This document shows, in pieces, positions 32,819-43,629 of a stretch of 64,000 bases of DNA; positions within the stretch are counted from its first letter, which is position 1, and each line of letters starts with the position of its first letter. A model generated the notes under the pieces. That model saw only the letters and a program-made list of their open reading frames with translations. It was not told the origin of the DNA and did no database searches. Origin of the DNA: Emiliania huxleyi CCMP1516. Its lineage: Eukaryota > Haptophyta > Isochrysidales > Noelaerhabdaceae. The DNA lies in contig NW_005196756.1 in NCBI RefSeq assembly GCF_000372725.1, positions 1,396,758 to 1,460,757 of the forward strand. The letters are read 5' to 3'. The translations under genes were made by a program, and so were the position numbers.

Positions 32819-33300
32819 TAGCTCCGATCCGTTTTATTCCTTAATAGGCGGGGAACGGCAATCAGCCCTCCGGCATCGGAGCATTTGCCAACATGCTCTT
32901 CCGCCGCCCATCGGCGTGAGCGGACTGAAGTGTGTGGAGCATTCGTCGGCGCGCCGCCCCGCCGTGCCTCCACGCAGCGCCACTCCCCCGGCACGCGCGA
33001 CAGCTGCAAAGGTCCTCCTCGGGCCTAGACTCTAGTCAGCGTCGTGCGAGCCATCTTTGTGTGTGTGAGGGGATATGACTGCGGGCCTCGCCTGCTCGGC
33101 CGCCTCTCCTTTCCTCTCCCGTCGCCGACGCGAAGGGGCGAGGGGTCGGGGCGAGGCCCGCGCGCCTCTGCAATCTGCTGTGTGTGGGTCCTGTGAGACC
33201 TCGAGGGAACTGTTTGACTGTCGGCGGAGAAGGTGTCTCTCTTGGCACTTCACTGCCATCGTCTTTGTACAATTTATGCTTTGTAACATTGCCTTGGACT
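32819..33300. other. No gene supported
   Basis: This mixed-composition spacer between two tandem repeats has no protein family signature on either strand. Confidence 0.4.
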
Positions 33301-33640
33301 ACGAAGGATGAAAAATACGTAATGCGTAATGCGTATGCGTGATACGTAGGGGGGGGGGGGGGCTCGGGGGCGCGCGGGGCGAGATACATAATCCGGAAAC
33401 GTGAGACGTGGTACGTAAGGCACCCGCCGCGCGGGCCATTGCACCGTCCCCGGGGCAAAGCTTTGCGGTGAAAAGGACGTATGCGTAATGCGGATACGTG
33501 ATACGTCGAAGACGCCCCGCCCTCCGCGGGCCGCGGCGCACCGGCGGAGATCCATAATCCGTATACGTGACACGTGGTACGTATGAGGCAACCACAGGGC
33601 CATCGCACCGTCACGCACGCGATGATTACGTGTATGTATT
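33301..33640. repeat. Two-unit repeat rich in TACGT and TGCGTATGCG
   Basis: Two units of about 165-170 bp each run from AATGCGTATGCGTGATACGT to a segment with CATAATCCG, GTGGTACGTA and GGGCCATTGCACCGTC. The units diverge moderately. Dense alternating purine-pyrimidine motifs (TACGTA, GCGTATGCG) are the main character. Confidence 0.8.
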
Positions 33641-33890
33641 GACGTTTTCTATTTATTTTTGAAGGGGGAGGCGTTCGACGGGCTGCGTAATGCGACGCAT
33701 TTGGACTGGCAAGTGACGTACACGCACCGAGTTTACGTATTCCCGAGAGGGCGTAATGTGATGCGTATGCATATGGGCCTCCGTGCATATGCGTAGCAGT
33801 ACTGACGACGATTGTGCGATTTGTTTTTTCATCACTTTTAGGCCTTAGTAAAATTCTTTTTTCGAGTGTTAGTGCCAGTGCGCTCCAGTC

Positions 33891-34063
<173 letters not shown>

Positions 34064-34865
34064 GTGTTTGTGTTTGATTGTCAGTCCCAAATATGAAGCG
34101 CGGAGCCATACGGCGCGGACGCGATCGCATCAGCGCTGGCGCAAGGCAGAGGCCAGAACGCTGCGACGCGGCGGGGCGCGCTCTGCGGCGTTTCCTCAAA
34201 TATTTATTGGCCCCTGCCTCTCCCGCCGCCGCCGCCGCCGCCGCCGCCACGAGGTCGGTCGCGACGCAGTGGCCAGTGCAAGCCGTAGTCTTACTAGTGG
34301 CACCCCGAGGCGCTACGGAAGCGCGGGTCGCAACACGCGCGGCCGTTTTGCCAGATCCTGATCCATGAGCACACAACGATGTGTACAGAGCACCCTCGGC
34401 TCAGCCCAGTAACAGCGGCCAGCCTTTCAACAAATGGCTTCACGAAGGACGGCGCAAAACTGGCGACGAGGTCCTGCACACAAAACCGCAAGGACGGATG
34501 GATTCGGTCACGTCGCCCGTTCCGCCTGGGAGAGTGGTAGAGTGCGCGCATCTCTCGTCTCGTCGCCAACGAGCGGCGCGTTTGTGCTCTCCACCCCCAC
34601 CCCCACCCAGTCCCACATGCCCCGCAAATTATCTGAGCGACAGGCCCCAAATCACGCGACGCGCGTCCCTTTGCGCAATCGAAACGTTCTGCGGCGTGAA
34701 ACGACACGCGGAGGAGATTCCTTTTGAAGACAAAGACCGAGCACAAAACGGGGGGGCACGCGCGGCGCGCCCACCCTTCCCACGCTGGGCCCTCACCTCG
34801 CGAGAGTCTGAGCCAACCCATGTGAGACGGTCAAACGGATTGGGACTCGGCGTCGAGCGCATCGT
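34064..34865. other. No gene supported
   Basis: A CCG trinucleotide run at 34215-34250 is present. The plus and minus frames have no recognisable domain. Confidence 0.4.
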
Positions 34866-35264
34866 TCACTCCTCCTCGTCGGGGTCCGAGGACTCGTCCG
34901 CGACGACCGGCTCGGGCTCCTTGGCCGCCGCCTTGACCTTCTTCTTTTGCGGCTTGGCCGCCGGCTGCTTCTTCGCGCCCTTGGGAATGGTTTGGATCGT
35001 GCGCCATTTCTCGCCGCGCGCCGCCTTCTTAATCAGCGACTTGGCCTCCGCGGACTTCACGGCCTTCACCACCTGTTCGACACAACACACACAGGCGCAT
35101 GTCCCCAAACCTCGGTGCTAATACAAGGGCGACGCGTGGCGACGCGCCTTCTTTGCCGTTTTCGGGTTCATCTCGCCAAAGTCCTCGGGGTACTTGTCAC
35201 CCAGCTGCTTCTTGATGTAGGGGAGGCTGATGCCGGCGGCCTCGAGGGACTCGTCGACGATCTC
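34866..35264 (-). CDS. Lys-rich, probably nuclear, protein (C-terminal exons)
   Basis: Two exons are clear. The first, 35264-35148, encodes DESLEAAGISLPYIKKQLGD and EMNPKTAKK. The last, 35072-34866, encodes SLIKKAARGEKWRTIQTIPK, then a Lys/Ala-rich stretch and an acidic tail ending SSDPDEEE. They join across a GC-AG intron (AAG/GCGCGTC). The composition resembles small chromatin or nucleolar proteins, but I cannot name the family. The upstream exons should lie in or beyond 35276-35560, which looks like faulty sequence, so the N-terminus is unreadable. Confidence 0.6.
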
Positions 35265-35275
35265 CTGCGGGCGCG

Positions 35276-35560
35276 CGCGGGGGGGGGGGGGGGGGGGGGT
35301 TTAACCAAAAGGGTGCCGGTGGGGGGGCCCTCTCCGGAGGGGGGGCTCTCATTGGGGGCCGATTTTGGGGGGGGGGGCGCGGGAAAACAGGGGTTGGGGG
35401 GGGGGGGGCTCCCCTTTGGGAAAAGATCAAAAGGGGATACCCGTGCCCGGAACAGGGGGGCCGGGGCCAAGAAAACCCCCGGGAAGGCCCCACAGGGCTT
35501 TGCCCGCCCAAGCCCAACCGGGGGCCCGCGTCCAACGGGGCCCTCAACAAACAAGGCGAG
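35276..35560. other. Probable low-quality sequence
   Basis: Homopolymers appear in a pattern such as GGGGTTTAACCAAAAGGGTG and CCCCTTTGGGAAAAGATCAA, with long G runs throughout. This is unlike the rest of the window and typical of compressed, poor Sanger base calls at read ends. Features across it should not be trusted. Confidence 0.7.
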
Positions 35561-36274
35561 GCGGCGGCGAGCGGTGGCGACGTGCTATCCAGGTGCAGCG
35601 GAGGAGGATCGGGGGCCGGGCGCGCACGATGATCATGGTCTCGGTCGTGGTAGGCGCCATTTTGCTGTATCTACGGAGGAACGCCGACGACCGTGCAGGG
35701 TGGTGTGATTGCTGTAGTGTTCGTTTGCAAGCGCCGGCGATGAGCAGCCGCGGCGGGGAGGGCGGCTCGGGTTTGGGTCCATGGGAGACGAGGCGTGCGG
35801 CGGCGGGGAGTGTGTGTGTGTGTGCGGAGGAGGCTGCGGGCGCGGGTGGAGGGTGGGAGGAGGCGTTTGCGGCGAGGCCCACCAAAAAGCTATGCCGTTC
35901 TGGTCTTCTGTCTCTAGCAAGAAAAAATATTACGCCCCCACCCGTGCGAGTCGCTACCCACTGCGGCGCACAGGTGTTCGCGCGGTGCGAGTGGGCGCAA
36001 TAAAGAATCTCGCGTGCCCTGCTTCTCCCACAGCACAACAATGAGAGAAACCACCGTGTGCTATCTGCGGCCAAAACGCGGCCCAACCGGCAAGGCGGCA
36101 GGCCCGAGCGCTGCGAGCGGAGAGCGTCGACTCCGGGCCGCTCCTTCAGGAAACGATGGTTAGAGAGCGCGCGTTCGCTACAATACTGGCTCGCGGCTGG
36201 CTCGCGGCGCAAGCCTCCGTCATGCCTCCTGCCCTCCCGCGTCCAGGTTTGCCGCGCTGCCACCGGCGCCGGAG
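35561..36274. other. No gene supported
   Basis: A plus-strand frame at about 35629 starts MIMVSVVVGAILLYLRR and reads like a small membrane segment. It is followed by low-complexity sequence and is not a convincing gene. Confidence 0.35.
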
Positions 36275-36463
36275 TCAGAGGGAGCCGGTCGAGCCCGAGT
36301 GGAGCGCCACTTGCTTCGAGAGGAGCTTCGCGTAGACGCCCGTCGGCCTCGCCATGAGCTCGTGGTGCGGGCCCTCCTCGGCGACCCTCCCCCCCTTGAC
36401 GACGCAGATGCGGTCGGCGTTCCGGATGGTCGACAGCCGGTGCGCGATGACGACCACCGTCAT
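36275..36463 (-). pseudogene. ABC transporter C-terminal fragment
   Basis: The last 62 codons read [20 protein letters not shown], then [19 protein letters not shown] and a short tail. This is the H-loop and end of a nucleotide-binding domain of the ABCB exporter type. No Walker A, signature LSGGQ, Walker B or membrane domain is found upstream. Instead, RCC1-repeat sequence begins at once at about 36464. It is therefore a remnant joined to foreign sequence. Confidence 0.75.
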
Positions 36464-37124
36464 GCCCACACCTCGACCTTCTTGGGCAGCAGCTGGTTCG
36501 ACAGGTCCTCTCCGTGGCCTAGGCAGCCGGCCTCGCCCTGGCCCCAGGAGAAGACGGCGCCGTCGGCGGTGAGGGCGAGGCTGTGGTGCTGTCCAGCCGA
36601 CGCGGCGATGACGGGCTGGCCAGCAAAGGCCTCGACCTTCTTGGGCTGCCACACTCGTGCTGCTCGTCGCCGTGGCCTAACCGGCCATTGCCTCCACTGC
36701 CCCAGCTCCAGATGGCTCCGTCGGAGGTGAGGGCGAGGCCGTGGCTCTCTCCAGCCGACACAGCGACGACGCGCCGGCCAGCAAAGGCCTCGACCTTCTT
36801 GGGCAGCAGCTGCCTCTGCTCGTCGCCGTGGCCCAACTTGCCAAAGATTTCACTGCCCCAGCTCCAGGCGGCGCTGCCGGCGGTGAGGACGAGGCTGTGG
36901 TCGCATCCAGCCGACACAGCGACGACGCGCTGGCCAGCAAAGGCCTCGACCTTCTTTGGCTGCCACTGGGCCTGCCCGTCGCCGTGGCCCAACCGGCCAA
37001 GGGTTCCAATGCCCCAGCTCCAAATACTGCCGGCGCCGGTGAGGGCGAGGCTGTGCAGACCTCCAGCCGACACACTCACGGCACGCTCACCGCCCAGCGG
37101 GGAAGAAGAAGGGAGGCGTGTCAA
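36464..37124 (-). pseudogene. RCC1-repeat fragment, frameshifted
   Basis: Four RCC1 units ([36 protein letters not shown]) closely match the F-box/RCC1 gene at 6265-7671. The similarity starts at its LPSPLGGERA region and stops at LLPKKVE. A one-base shift near 36650 breaks the frame between the third and fourth unit. There is no F-box. It ends exactly where the ABC-transporter fragment begins. Confidence 0.8.
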
Positions 37125-38137
37125 AACAGCGTGCTCAACAGCGAGAGCGCCGCCGCTGCTCCTCCTCCCGCCGCCGCTCCGCTCACCGAGACAAACTCGG
37201 TGCCGCCGTTCTCGCCGCCGCCGCCGCCGCCGCCTCGCCCCTCGCCTCCGTCACCGCCGCCCTCCATCTCGCGGCGGCGTCCCTCTGATGGCGCGGGCGC
37301 CTCGCTCGCCGGCGCGCGCCTCGCCGCTGCCCCCCTCTCGCCGCCGCTCCGCTCGTGGCCGCCGCCTCCCCTGTCAATCCCACCGTCCGCACCACCGCTG
37401 CCACCGCCTCGCGCGTCGCCACCGCCGCCACCGCCCTCCCCCTCGCCGCTGAGCGGTGCTTGGCGAGCCTCTCACCGTCCCGCTCCCGGCCGCGGTGCGC
37501 ACAGCCTGTGCACACTCTCGCCTTCTCTGTACTCTGACTGCGCCGCCGGCGCCGCCACGCATGCAGTTGGGTGCTTGGGTCAGCGGCGTGAGCCGAGAGG
37601 TGGCCCACCGCTGACAGCGCTCAGCGCGCGGGGGGGGGGGGGGGGGGGCACACACGCGCGGGACGCGCCCCGGCAGCAGCTCCTGCCTCCTCTCCGCTCT
37701 CGCGCCACCCCGCGCGCGGGGGCGTGACGTCTGTAGCGAGGCGACGGTGGGACGGTGTCCGACCCGTTCTGGGGTTTTCATATAATGCGGCTCTACTCGT
37801 ATCGACCAATAAAATACCGGGGGAGGCCTGCGCAGCCTCTAACTATATATCGCCAAGGGAAAGATTTTGCCAAGGAAACAACGATTTCCCCCGGGGAGGC
37901 GGCGGCGCAAGTCCTAGAGGCCCCGCCCACCCAGGGTACCCTCTCCGAGGACCCATTGGGCTCATTCGAGGACTCGCCGGGGCTCTGCTCCAAGAGACCT
38001 CGAGAGAGCGTGCGTGTGCCTCTACTCGCAAGGCCGCAGCTCGGCGCCGAGAAAAATCTTCTCGGCGCCCATCTCTACAGCCACGCGCTAGCCCAAGCAA
38101 GGCATCGCTGCGGGCGCGTCTGACAGCCCCTCTGCAC
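37125..38137. other. No gene supported; leader of the oxygenase gene at the end
   Basis: GCCGCC-rich sequence, a G run at 37630-37648 and a small AT-richer patch near 37780-37860 are seen. Long plus and minus frames are GC artefacts. Confidence 0.4.
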
Positions 38138-38938
38138 ATGGACGACGACGCACGAAAGCTCGCGCTGCTGCAGCAGCTCGCCCAGCCAGACTCGGAATCA
38201 GAGGACGAAGGCGAGAGCGACGACGAGGACGAAGGCGAGGGTGAGAGCGACGACGAGGACGAAGGCGAGGGTGAGAGCGACGCCTCCACTGCCCAAGACG
38301 AGCTTTCAGGCATCGTTCCACCGCTCGACGCGCACGGCCGAGTCGCCGGCTGCCCACCCGTCGATCGCTCCACTCGGACTTACCGCGACGCTCTGGTCCT
38401 GGACGATGCCACGCTCGAATCGCTCCGTCGCGACTGCTCCGTGGTATACTCGCTTGACGGCTCAAACTGGCAGGGCGCGGACCAGCCGCCGCGCTGCCTG
38501 ATGGAGTCGCTCGCCCTCGCCGTCTTCGAGCGGCACACGCGCGGCCTCGAAGTAGACCGGACGCGTTCGGGTGCAGAGTGGTGGGCGCAGGTGCGCACTC
38601 CCGGCGACCAGGCTGAGCCGATCCAGTGCCACTGGGACGTGGATGAATTCTGCCAGGACGCGCTGGGCGTTGCGATCTCGCCCGCCCTCTCCACCGTCAC
38701 TTACCTCTCCGACGCGGGCGCGCCGACGCTCCTCGTCGACGCGCGCACACCCAAAGGCTATGCCGTGCGCCGCGCGTACGGCGCCGTGACGGCGGCGACG
38801 CTCTCCTACCCGCGCCGCGGCAAGCACCTCGTATTCGACGGCCAACTGCTGCACGGCGCGGTCCCACTCGCGCGCGGGGCGGCTGGCGACGACGACAACC
38901 GCGGCGGCGGCGGCAGCAGCGACGGTGGCGGCGGCGGT

Positions 38939-38970
<32 letters not shown>

Positions 38971-39526
38971 TGGCGGCGGCGGCGTGGATGGCGCGCGCGT
39001 GACGCTGCTGGTCAATGTGTGGCTGGGGCACATGCCGTGCAACATCGAGCCGATGCCCGACTCGCTGCTGCCGCTGCTCACACCGCTGCCAGCAGACGAC
39101 GCCTCCGCGGCCGCAGCGACGCGCCGACTCGCCGGCGCGGGCGACACGGGCGCCGGCGCGGGCTCGGACGGCCATGCGTCCGCCGACGCGCAGCTCGCCG
39201 TCCGCATTGGCCGCGATCCGACCCCGGGCAGCACTCTCTTCGAGACCAACTTTGGGAGAGGCGCACCGCGCCACCGGCTGACCTTGCCGCTACCGCCGCC
39301 GCCGTTGTTTGGCTGCGCCGGAGCCACAGCTCGCGACGCCGCCGCCTGCGACCAGACGCCCCTCTCCCCACACGACACCGTCTCACTCCGCTTCGACGGC
39401 GGCGCCGGAGAAGGCAGCGCGCGCATCTGCGCCGCGCTGCGCCGCGCCGCGCCGGAAAAGTCCCCGGCGGCAGCGTGCGAGGCTGCGCTTGGGCCCACTG
39501 GAAAGCGCCGGCGCAGGGACGGGTAG
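38138..39526 (+). CDS. 2-oxoglutarate/Fe(II)-dependent oxygenase-like protein
   Basis: The product is 462 residues in one exon. Such enzymes hydroxylate proteins or small molecules using 2-oxoglutarate. The iron triad is visible as CHWDVD (His165, Asp167) and LLHGAVP (His239). ARVTLLVNVW (Arg about 287) is placed to bind the co-substrate. The N-terminal 50 residues are acidic, with a tandem 30-bp duplication encoding DEDEGEGESD. A long Gly run at about 250-283 separates the last His from the Arg and may be a surface loop. The C-terminal Lys/Arg cluster (GKRRRRDG) could be a nuclear signal. The start at 38138 is the first ATG before the acidic stretch. The substrate is unknown; prolyl-hydroxylase-like enzymes are the nearest idea. 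Confidence 0.68.
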
Positions 39527-39721
39527 AGCCGTAGTGGCGCTGGCCTAGCGGCTGGGCTGGAGCCAGCCGCCAAGCGCTGATCCGCGGATGCTTTTGAATA
39601 GTTACTTGATTCGGGCAAATGCCGTCCACTCCAGCGCCTCCGTTAGAGACACGCGCCACAGCCACCAATCACCACGAAAAGCGCGATACACACCGGGTCG
39701 CAAATGGCAAAAACTCGAAGT

Positions 39722-40360
39722 TCAGCCAGGATGATCAGGAGACTTATCAGGAGCCTCTGAACCGTGCGGCGGAGAACGGAGGAGGGCCTCGGCCTCGCCC
39801 GGGCCCAGGAAGACGTGGACGCTCCACCGCTTGTTCTCCTCTGCGCGGCGCCGTTCGGCGGCGGACGCCGCTCGTCGGCTCGCCTCGGCTTGGGCGCTGT
39901 GCGCGGGCCGCTCGACCGCCGGGTGAACCTGCGCGTGCAGCACCTCCATCAGCTCGACCATGCGCGGCAGGTTCCAGGAGAAGTCGGCGCCGGCCGGCGC
40001 GACGGCGCCGAGCCGCTGCCAGTGCGGAAGCAGCCGGTCGAGCGCTCTCTCGGCGTCCGCGTCGCCACCCGACTCGCCCGACCACCACCACTCGAGCCAC
40101 ACCGGCGGCCGCCGGCGGATGGCAAGGAGCTCGCGCAGCCGCGCCACCACGGCAGTCCGCCCGGTCGGAAGTGGATCCGCGGCGGGCGGCAGCGGGAGGC
40201 CAGGCAGTGGCCGGGCAGGCGGCCTCGGCGGCGAGAGCAGGTCCGGCCAGCGCCGCTCGGAGTAGAGGTGGCGAAGGCACTCGATCGCCGCGATCGAGTC
40301 GCGATCCAGCCGCGAGGGGCTGCCGGAGAGGCGGCGGCGAAAGAGCGAGGAGGCCGCCAT
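39722..40360 (-). CDS. Hypothetical protein, divergent from ceramide synthase
   Basis: The frame of 212 residues starts at an ATG at 40360. It contains RDSIAAIECLRHLYSERRWP and FSWNLPRMVELMEVLHAQVH, which look like structured helices, and an Arg/Ala-rich C-terminal helix. I do not recognise the family. About 200 bases separate it from the divergent ceramide synthase start at 40565, suggesting a shared promoter region. Confidence 0.5.
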   Translation of the reverse strand: MAASSLFRRRLSGSPSRLDRDSIAAIECLRHLYSERRWPDLLSPPRPPARPLPGLPLPPAADPLPTGRTAVVARLRELLAIRRRPPVWLEWWWSGESGGDADAERALDRLLPHWQRLGAVAPAGADFSWNLPRMVELMEVLHAQVHPAVERPAHSAQAEASRRAASAAERRRAEENKRWSVHVFLGPGEAEALLRSPPHGSEAPDKSPDHPG

Positions 40361-40564
40361 CGGAAAAGCGAGAGAGGAAGAAGAGAAAGAAAAATATAGT
40401 AACCGAGAGAAAGTCGAAAAAAAACCGAGGAAACCAAAAGGGGGGAACCCCCCCACCTTTTCTTCGCCGGCAAGCAACTTTAAGAAAAAGAATTCTCCGG
40501 GAATCGGCTCCTTTGCCCGCTTCTGTCGCTGCGCTTCTCGCTCGGCGGGTGCTCGGGCGCCGCG

Positions 40565-43500
40565 ATGCCAAAGGGCACGGGCAGGATCGTCATCGATCCG
40601 TTTACGAACGGCCTCCTGACCACGCTGTTTGGCCTCGAGGTGGTCGCCGTGTTTGCGGTGCTCCTTGCGCTGCCCGGCGCGCTGCCCGCCGGCTGCCCGC
40701 TGACTGGGCCGCAGGCGTTTGCTGCGCTCGCCGTCACATGCCTTGCGCTCTTCCCGCTGATCGGGCTCGTCAAGCTCATCGCGGGCCACGCGTGCGCCCT
40801 CTTGAGCCGCACGGCGCTGGCGCACCTCGGGGATCCCGTCGCCAAGGTGAAGACGCGAAACAAGCTCCGCGACCAGAGCTGGCAGCTGACGATCCACTCG
40901 GCGATGACGGCGCTCGAGGCGTACATCCTCTTCGTCGACGGCGGCGGCGAGCACTGGCTCGACGACTACCGCTCGCTCTGGACGCCGCACCCGCACCAGC
41001 AGGCAGGCTGCGCACCCGTTGATGCGCCTCTTGCCACACGCGCTCGACAGCCGCAGACGCCTCGGCCTCGCGCGCAGCCAGATTGCGCACGTTGGCCGCG
41101 CAGCGCGTCGAGGCGTCAGCAGCAGCATCGCGCTCCTCCGCTGCGCCAGCAGCTCTCGCACCGCACGCGTCTGCCCAGCACACGCCCCACCGCCGCCGCC
41201 CACCCCTCCCTGCCTCCCTCCACGCGCCGCCCGCGACAGGTGAACAGCAAGCGGTCGGAAATCTCGGGTAATCTCGGGTAATCTCGGGTAATCTCGGGTA
41301 ATCTCGCGACAGGTGAACAGCAAGCGGTCGGTGCACCTCCTGTACCTCCTCCAGATGGCGATCTGGATCGTGACGTGCGCCTCCTCCCGCCTCTGCCACC
41401 CGCCGCTGCTGCCTCTGCCACCCGCCTCCTCCCGCCTCTGCCACCCGCCTCCTCCCGCCTCTGCCACCCGCCTCCTCCCGCCTCTGCCACCCGCCTCCTC
41501 CCGCCTCTGCCACCCACCGCTCGCTGCGAGAGCGGTCGAAGACTGCGCCGCCTCCGCCGCCGCTCTCCTCCGCCGCACGGCTCCGCGTGCTGCGCGACGC
41601 CGCGAGAGCGCACTACCTGCACACGCGCTCACCCATGATTCGGCCCGCCGCCGCCGCCACGACACAGGTGCGCCTCGCACCGCTTCCTCGAGGAGCGGCA
41701 CAAGGACTATGTGATGATGTACGTGCACCACCTCGTGACGATCGCCCTCTTCGCCCTCTCGTACGGCTTCAACTTTGTCCGCATCGGCACGGCGGTCTGT
41801 GACCACCGCCCCCACCCCCACCCCCCACCCCACCCCACACCCTCACCTCACCCCCTCACTCCCTTCGGGAAAGTTACACGCGGACCCTGTGTCCGACCCC
41901 CCCCCCCCCCCCCCGGCCCCCGCCCGCCCCCGCCGCCAAGTCATCTTCCTCTAACCCTAACCCTAACCCCAACCCTAACCCTAACCCTAACCCAGGTCAT
42001 CTTCCTCCATGACTCCTCCGACATCGTCATCGACCTCCTCAAGATGGCAAACTACCTCAAGCTCGAGGGGCGGCGGGGCGGCTTCCTGGTCCGAGAGACG
42101 GGGGAGATGCGGGGAGATGCGGGGAGATGCGGGGAGATGCGGGGAGATCTCGAGCTGGAGGGGCGGCGGGGCGGCCTCCTGTATCTCTCCTCCCATCTCC
42201 CCCCCGCATCTCCCCACACCTCGGCCCTGGAAGCCAGAGGCGGACCCGTGCAGCCCGACGGGCGCTCGAGAGAGGACGCGGCGTCCGCCGCTCTGCGCTG
42301 TACTCGCTCCGCTCGCACACGCGACACCTGTACTCACTCCCGGACTCTGGCGCCTCCACACAAAAGCGCACAGCCCCAAGCACGCACGCGGAGGTCGAGA
42401 CGCTTCCCCTTCACACGGCGTGACGTGCACTCGCACAAGCACTCCTCCCCTCGGCCCAACGTCACACACGCACGGGCCGCCGAGAGCGGACAGAGACCGC
42501 CACCGACACCTCCCTCTGCACCTCGCAAGGTCGGGGCACCTCCGCCGCCCGAGATCGCCCGAGATCGCCCGAGATCGCCCGAGATCGCCCGAGATCGCCC
42601 GAGATCGCCCGAGATCGCCCGCGTAGGTCGAGGGCACCTTTGCCGCCACGCTCGGCGTGTGGGCGTACACGCGCCTCTACCTCTACCCCGTCCGAATCGT
42701 GTGGCAGGGGGTGCGTGGCGCCGCCCGGGATGAGCCGAGATCACCCGACACCCGAGATTACCCGATATTGCATGCACGTCCCCTAGGACCCCCGCCGCCA
42801 GCCCCCCCCCCCCCTCCCAAGTCTTGCCCGCCTCGGCCGCGCCGGCGCCCTGCACGCGCCTTGGATTCTGCTCCCGTGCAGGTGTGGTATGGGTCGCGCG
42901 AGGTCGTCACGGCGCCGGGCGCCTACGGCATGGACGGCTTCACTGCCGCGGCCGGCTCGCCCTTCACGCGCGGCCACTCCCCCGGCGCCAAGTGCGTGCA
43001 TCCACTCGCGAATAGACTGCAAGATAGAAGTTTACAGTACGGACCATGCACCCGCACGCACACCGCTCCTCCTGCTGCTTGACTCTCTCTCGCTCTCTCT
43101 CCCTTGCTCCTGGAAGGCTGGGCGACGGCTCCTTTGACTTGTGGGCGAACCTCCGCGCCCTGCCGACGCACGCGACGCTACCAGGCTACTGGGCGTGTGG
43201 CTCGCTGCTGACGGCGCTGCTGGTGCGCGAGCGCACGGGGGCGGGGAAGCATGCCCCCGGGGGGAGGGAGAGAGGGAGAGGGAGAGGGAGAGGGAGAGGG
43301 AGAGGGAGCGAGAGAGGGAGGGAGGGAGGGAGAGAGAGAGAGGGGAGAGAGACCCGTCCATTTGCGGGGGGGTGTCCGCCGCCGCGAGCGCCGCGATTGC
43401 CCTCGCCCGGCAGGTGATGCATGTCATCTGGTACATGCTGCTATGGAGGCTGCTCTTCCGCTCCGTCCTCGGGCAGACGTTGCACGACGGGGGGGCGGAT

Positions 43501-43629
43501 GAGTACGAGGGCGGCTCCGACGACGACCACGAGGCGCGCTCCCTCTCGCCCCCCCCACCCCCCCAACCCCCCACCCCTCGCCCGTCCCCACCGGCGCCCC
43601 CCCTCGCCGTTGCCTGGTTGCAGGACTGA
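40565..43629 (+). CDS. Ceramide synthase (LAG1/TLC domain)
   Basis: The enzyme N-acylates sphingoid bases in the ER membrane. Eight exons (40565-41002, 41313-41374, 41668-41794, 41996-42064, 42627-42698, 42882-42991, 43117-43222, 43414-43629) give 399 residues. The TLC core is clear: ERHKDYVMMYVHHLVTIALF (His187, His188), SYGFNFVRIGTAV and HDSSDIVIDLLKMANYL. The late helix is VMHVIWYMLLWRLLFRSVLG, followed by the usual acidic tail (EGGSDDDHE). Hydrophobic segments also occur at residues about 20-40 and 52-75. Intron 1 starts with GC and intron 4 apparently with GA. Several introns repeat exon sequence at both ends. Introns hold minisatellites, a GAGGGA tract and telomere-like units. Confidence 0.93.
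41242..41310. repeat. 10-bp minisatellite AATCTCGGGT between duplicated exon ends
   Basis: Four to five units of AATCTCGGGT lie between two copies of GCGACAGGTGAACAGCAAGC (about 41233 and 41307). Only the second copy is used as the start of ceramide synthase exon 2. Confidence 0.9.
41950..41993. repeat. Telomere-type CCCTAA repeats at an intron end
   Basis: About seven CCCTAA units, one varied to CCCCAA, form the pyrimidine tract just before the exon 4 acceptor of ceramide synthase. TCATCTTCCTC flanks the array on both sides (41941-41951 and 41997-42007). Confidence 0.95.
42105..42622. repeat. Two 10-bp minisatellites in ceramide synthase intron 4
   Basis: GGGGAGATGC is repeated about five times near 42104-42147. 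GAGATCGCCC is repeated about eight times at about 42551-42622, ending just before exon 5. Related GGGAGATAC-type iterations occur in an ABT1 intron near 48555-48660. A GAGGGA tract (43261-43350) sits in intron 7. Confidence 0.88.

Noticed and set aside
36275-36463. A functional ABC transporter gene
   Set aside because: Only the last 62 codons exist; no Walker A, signature or membrane segments occur upstream.
37183-37727. Long overlapping frames in GCCGCC-rich DNA
   Set aside because: All six frames are open because of composition; residues are only Ala, Arg, Pro and Ser with no domain.
39722-41833. 703-codon minus-strand frame as one large protein
   Set aside because: Most of it is the reverse of ceramide synthase exons and intron repeats; only the part from the ATG at 40360 is plausible.
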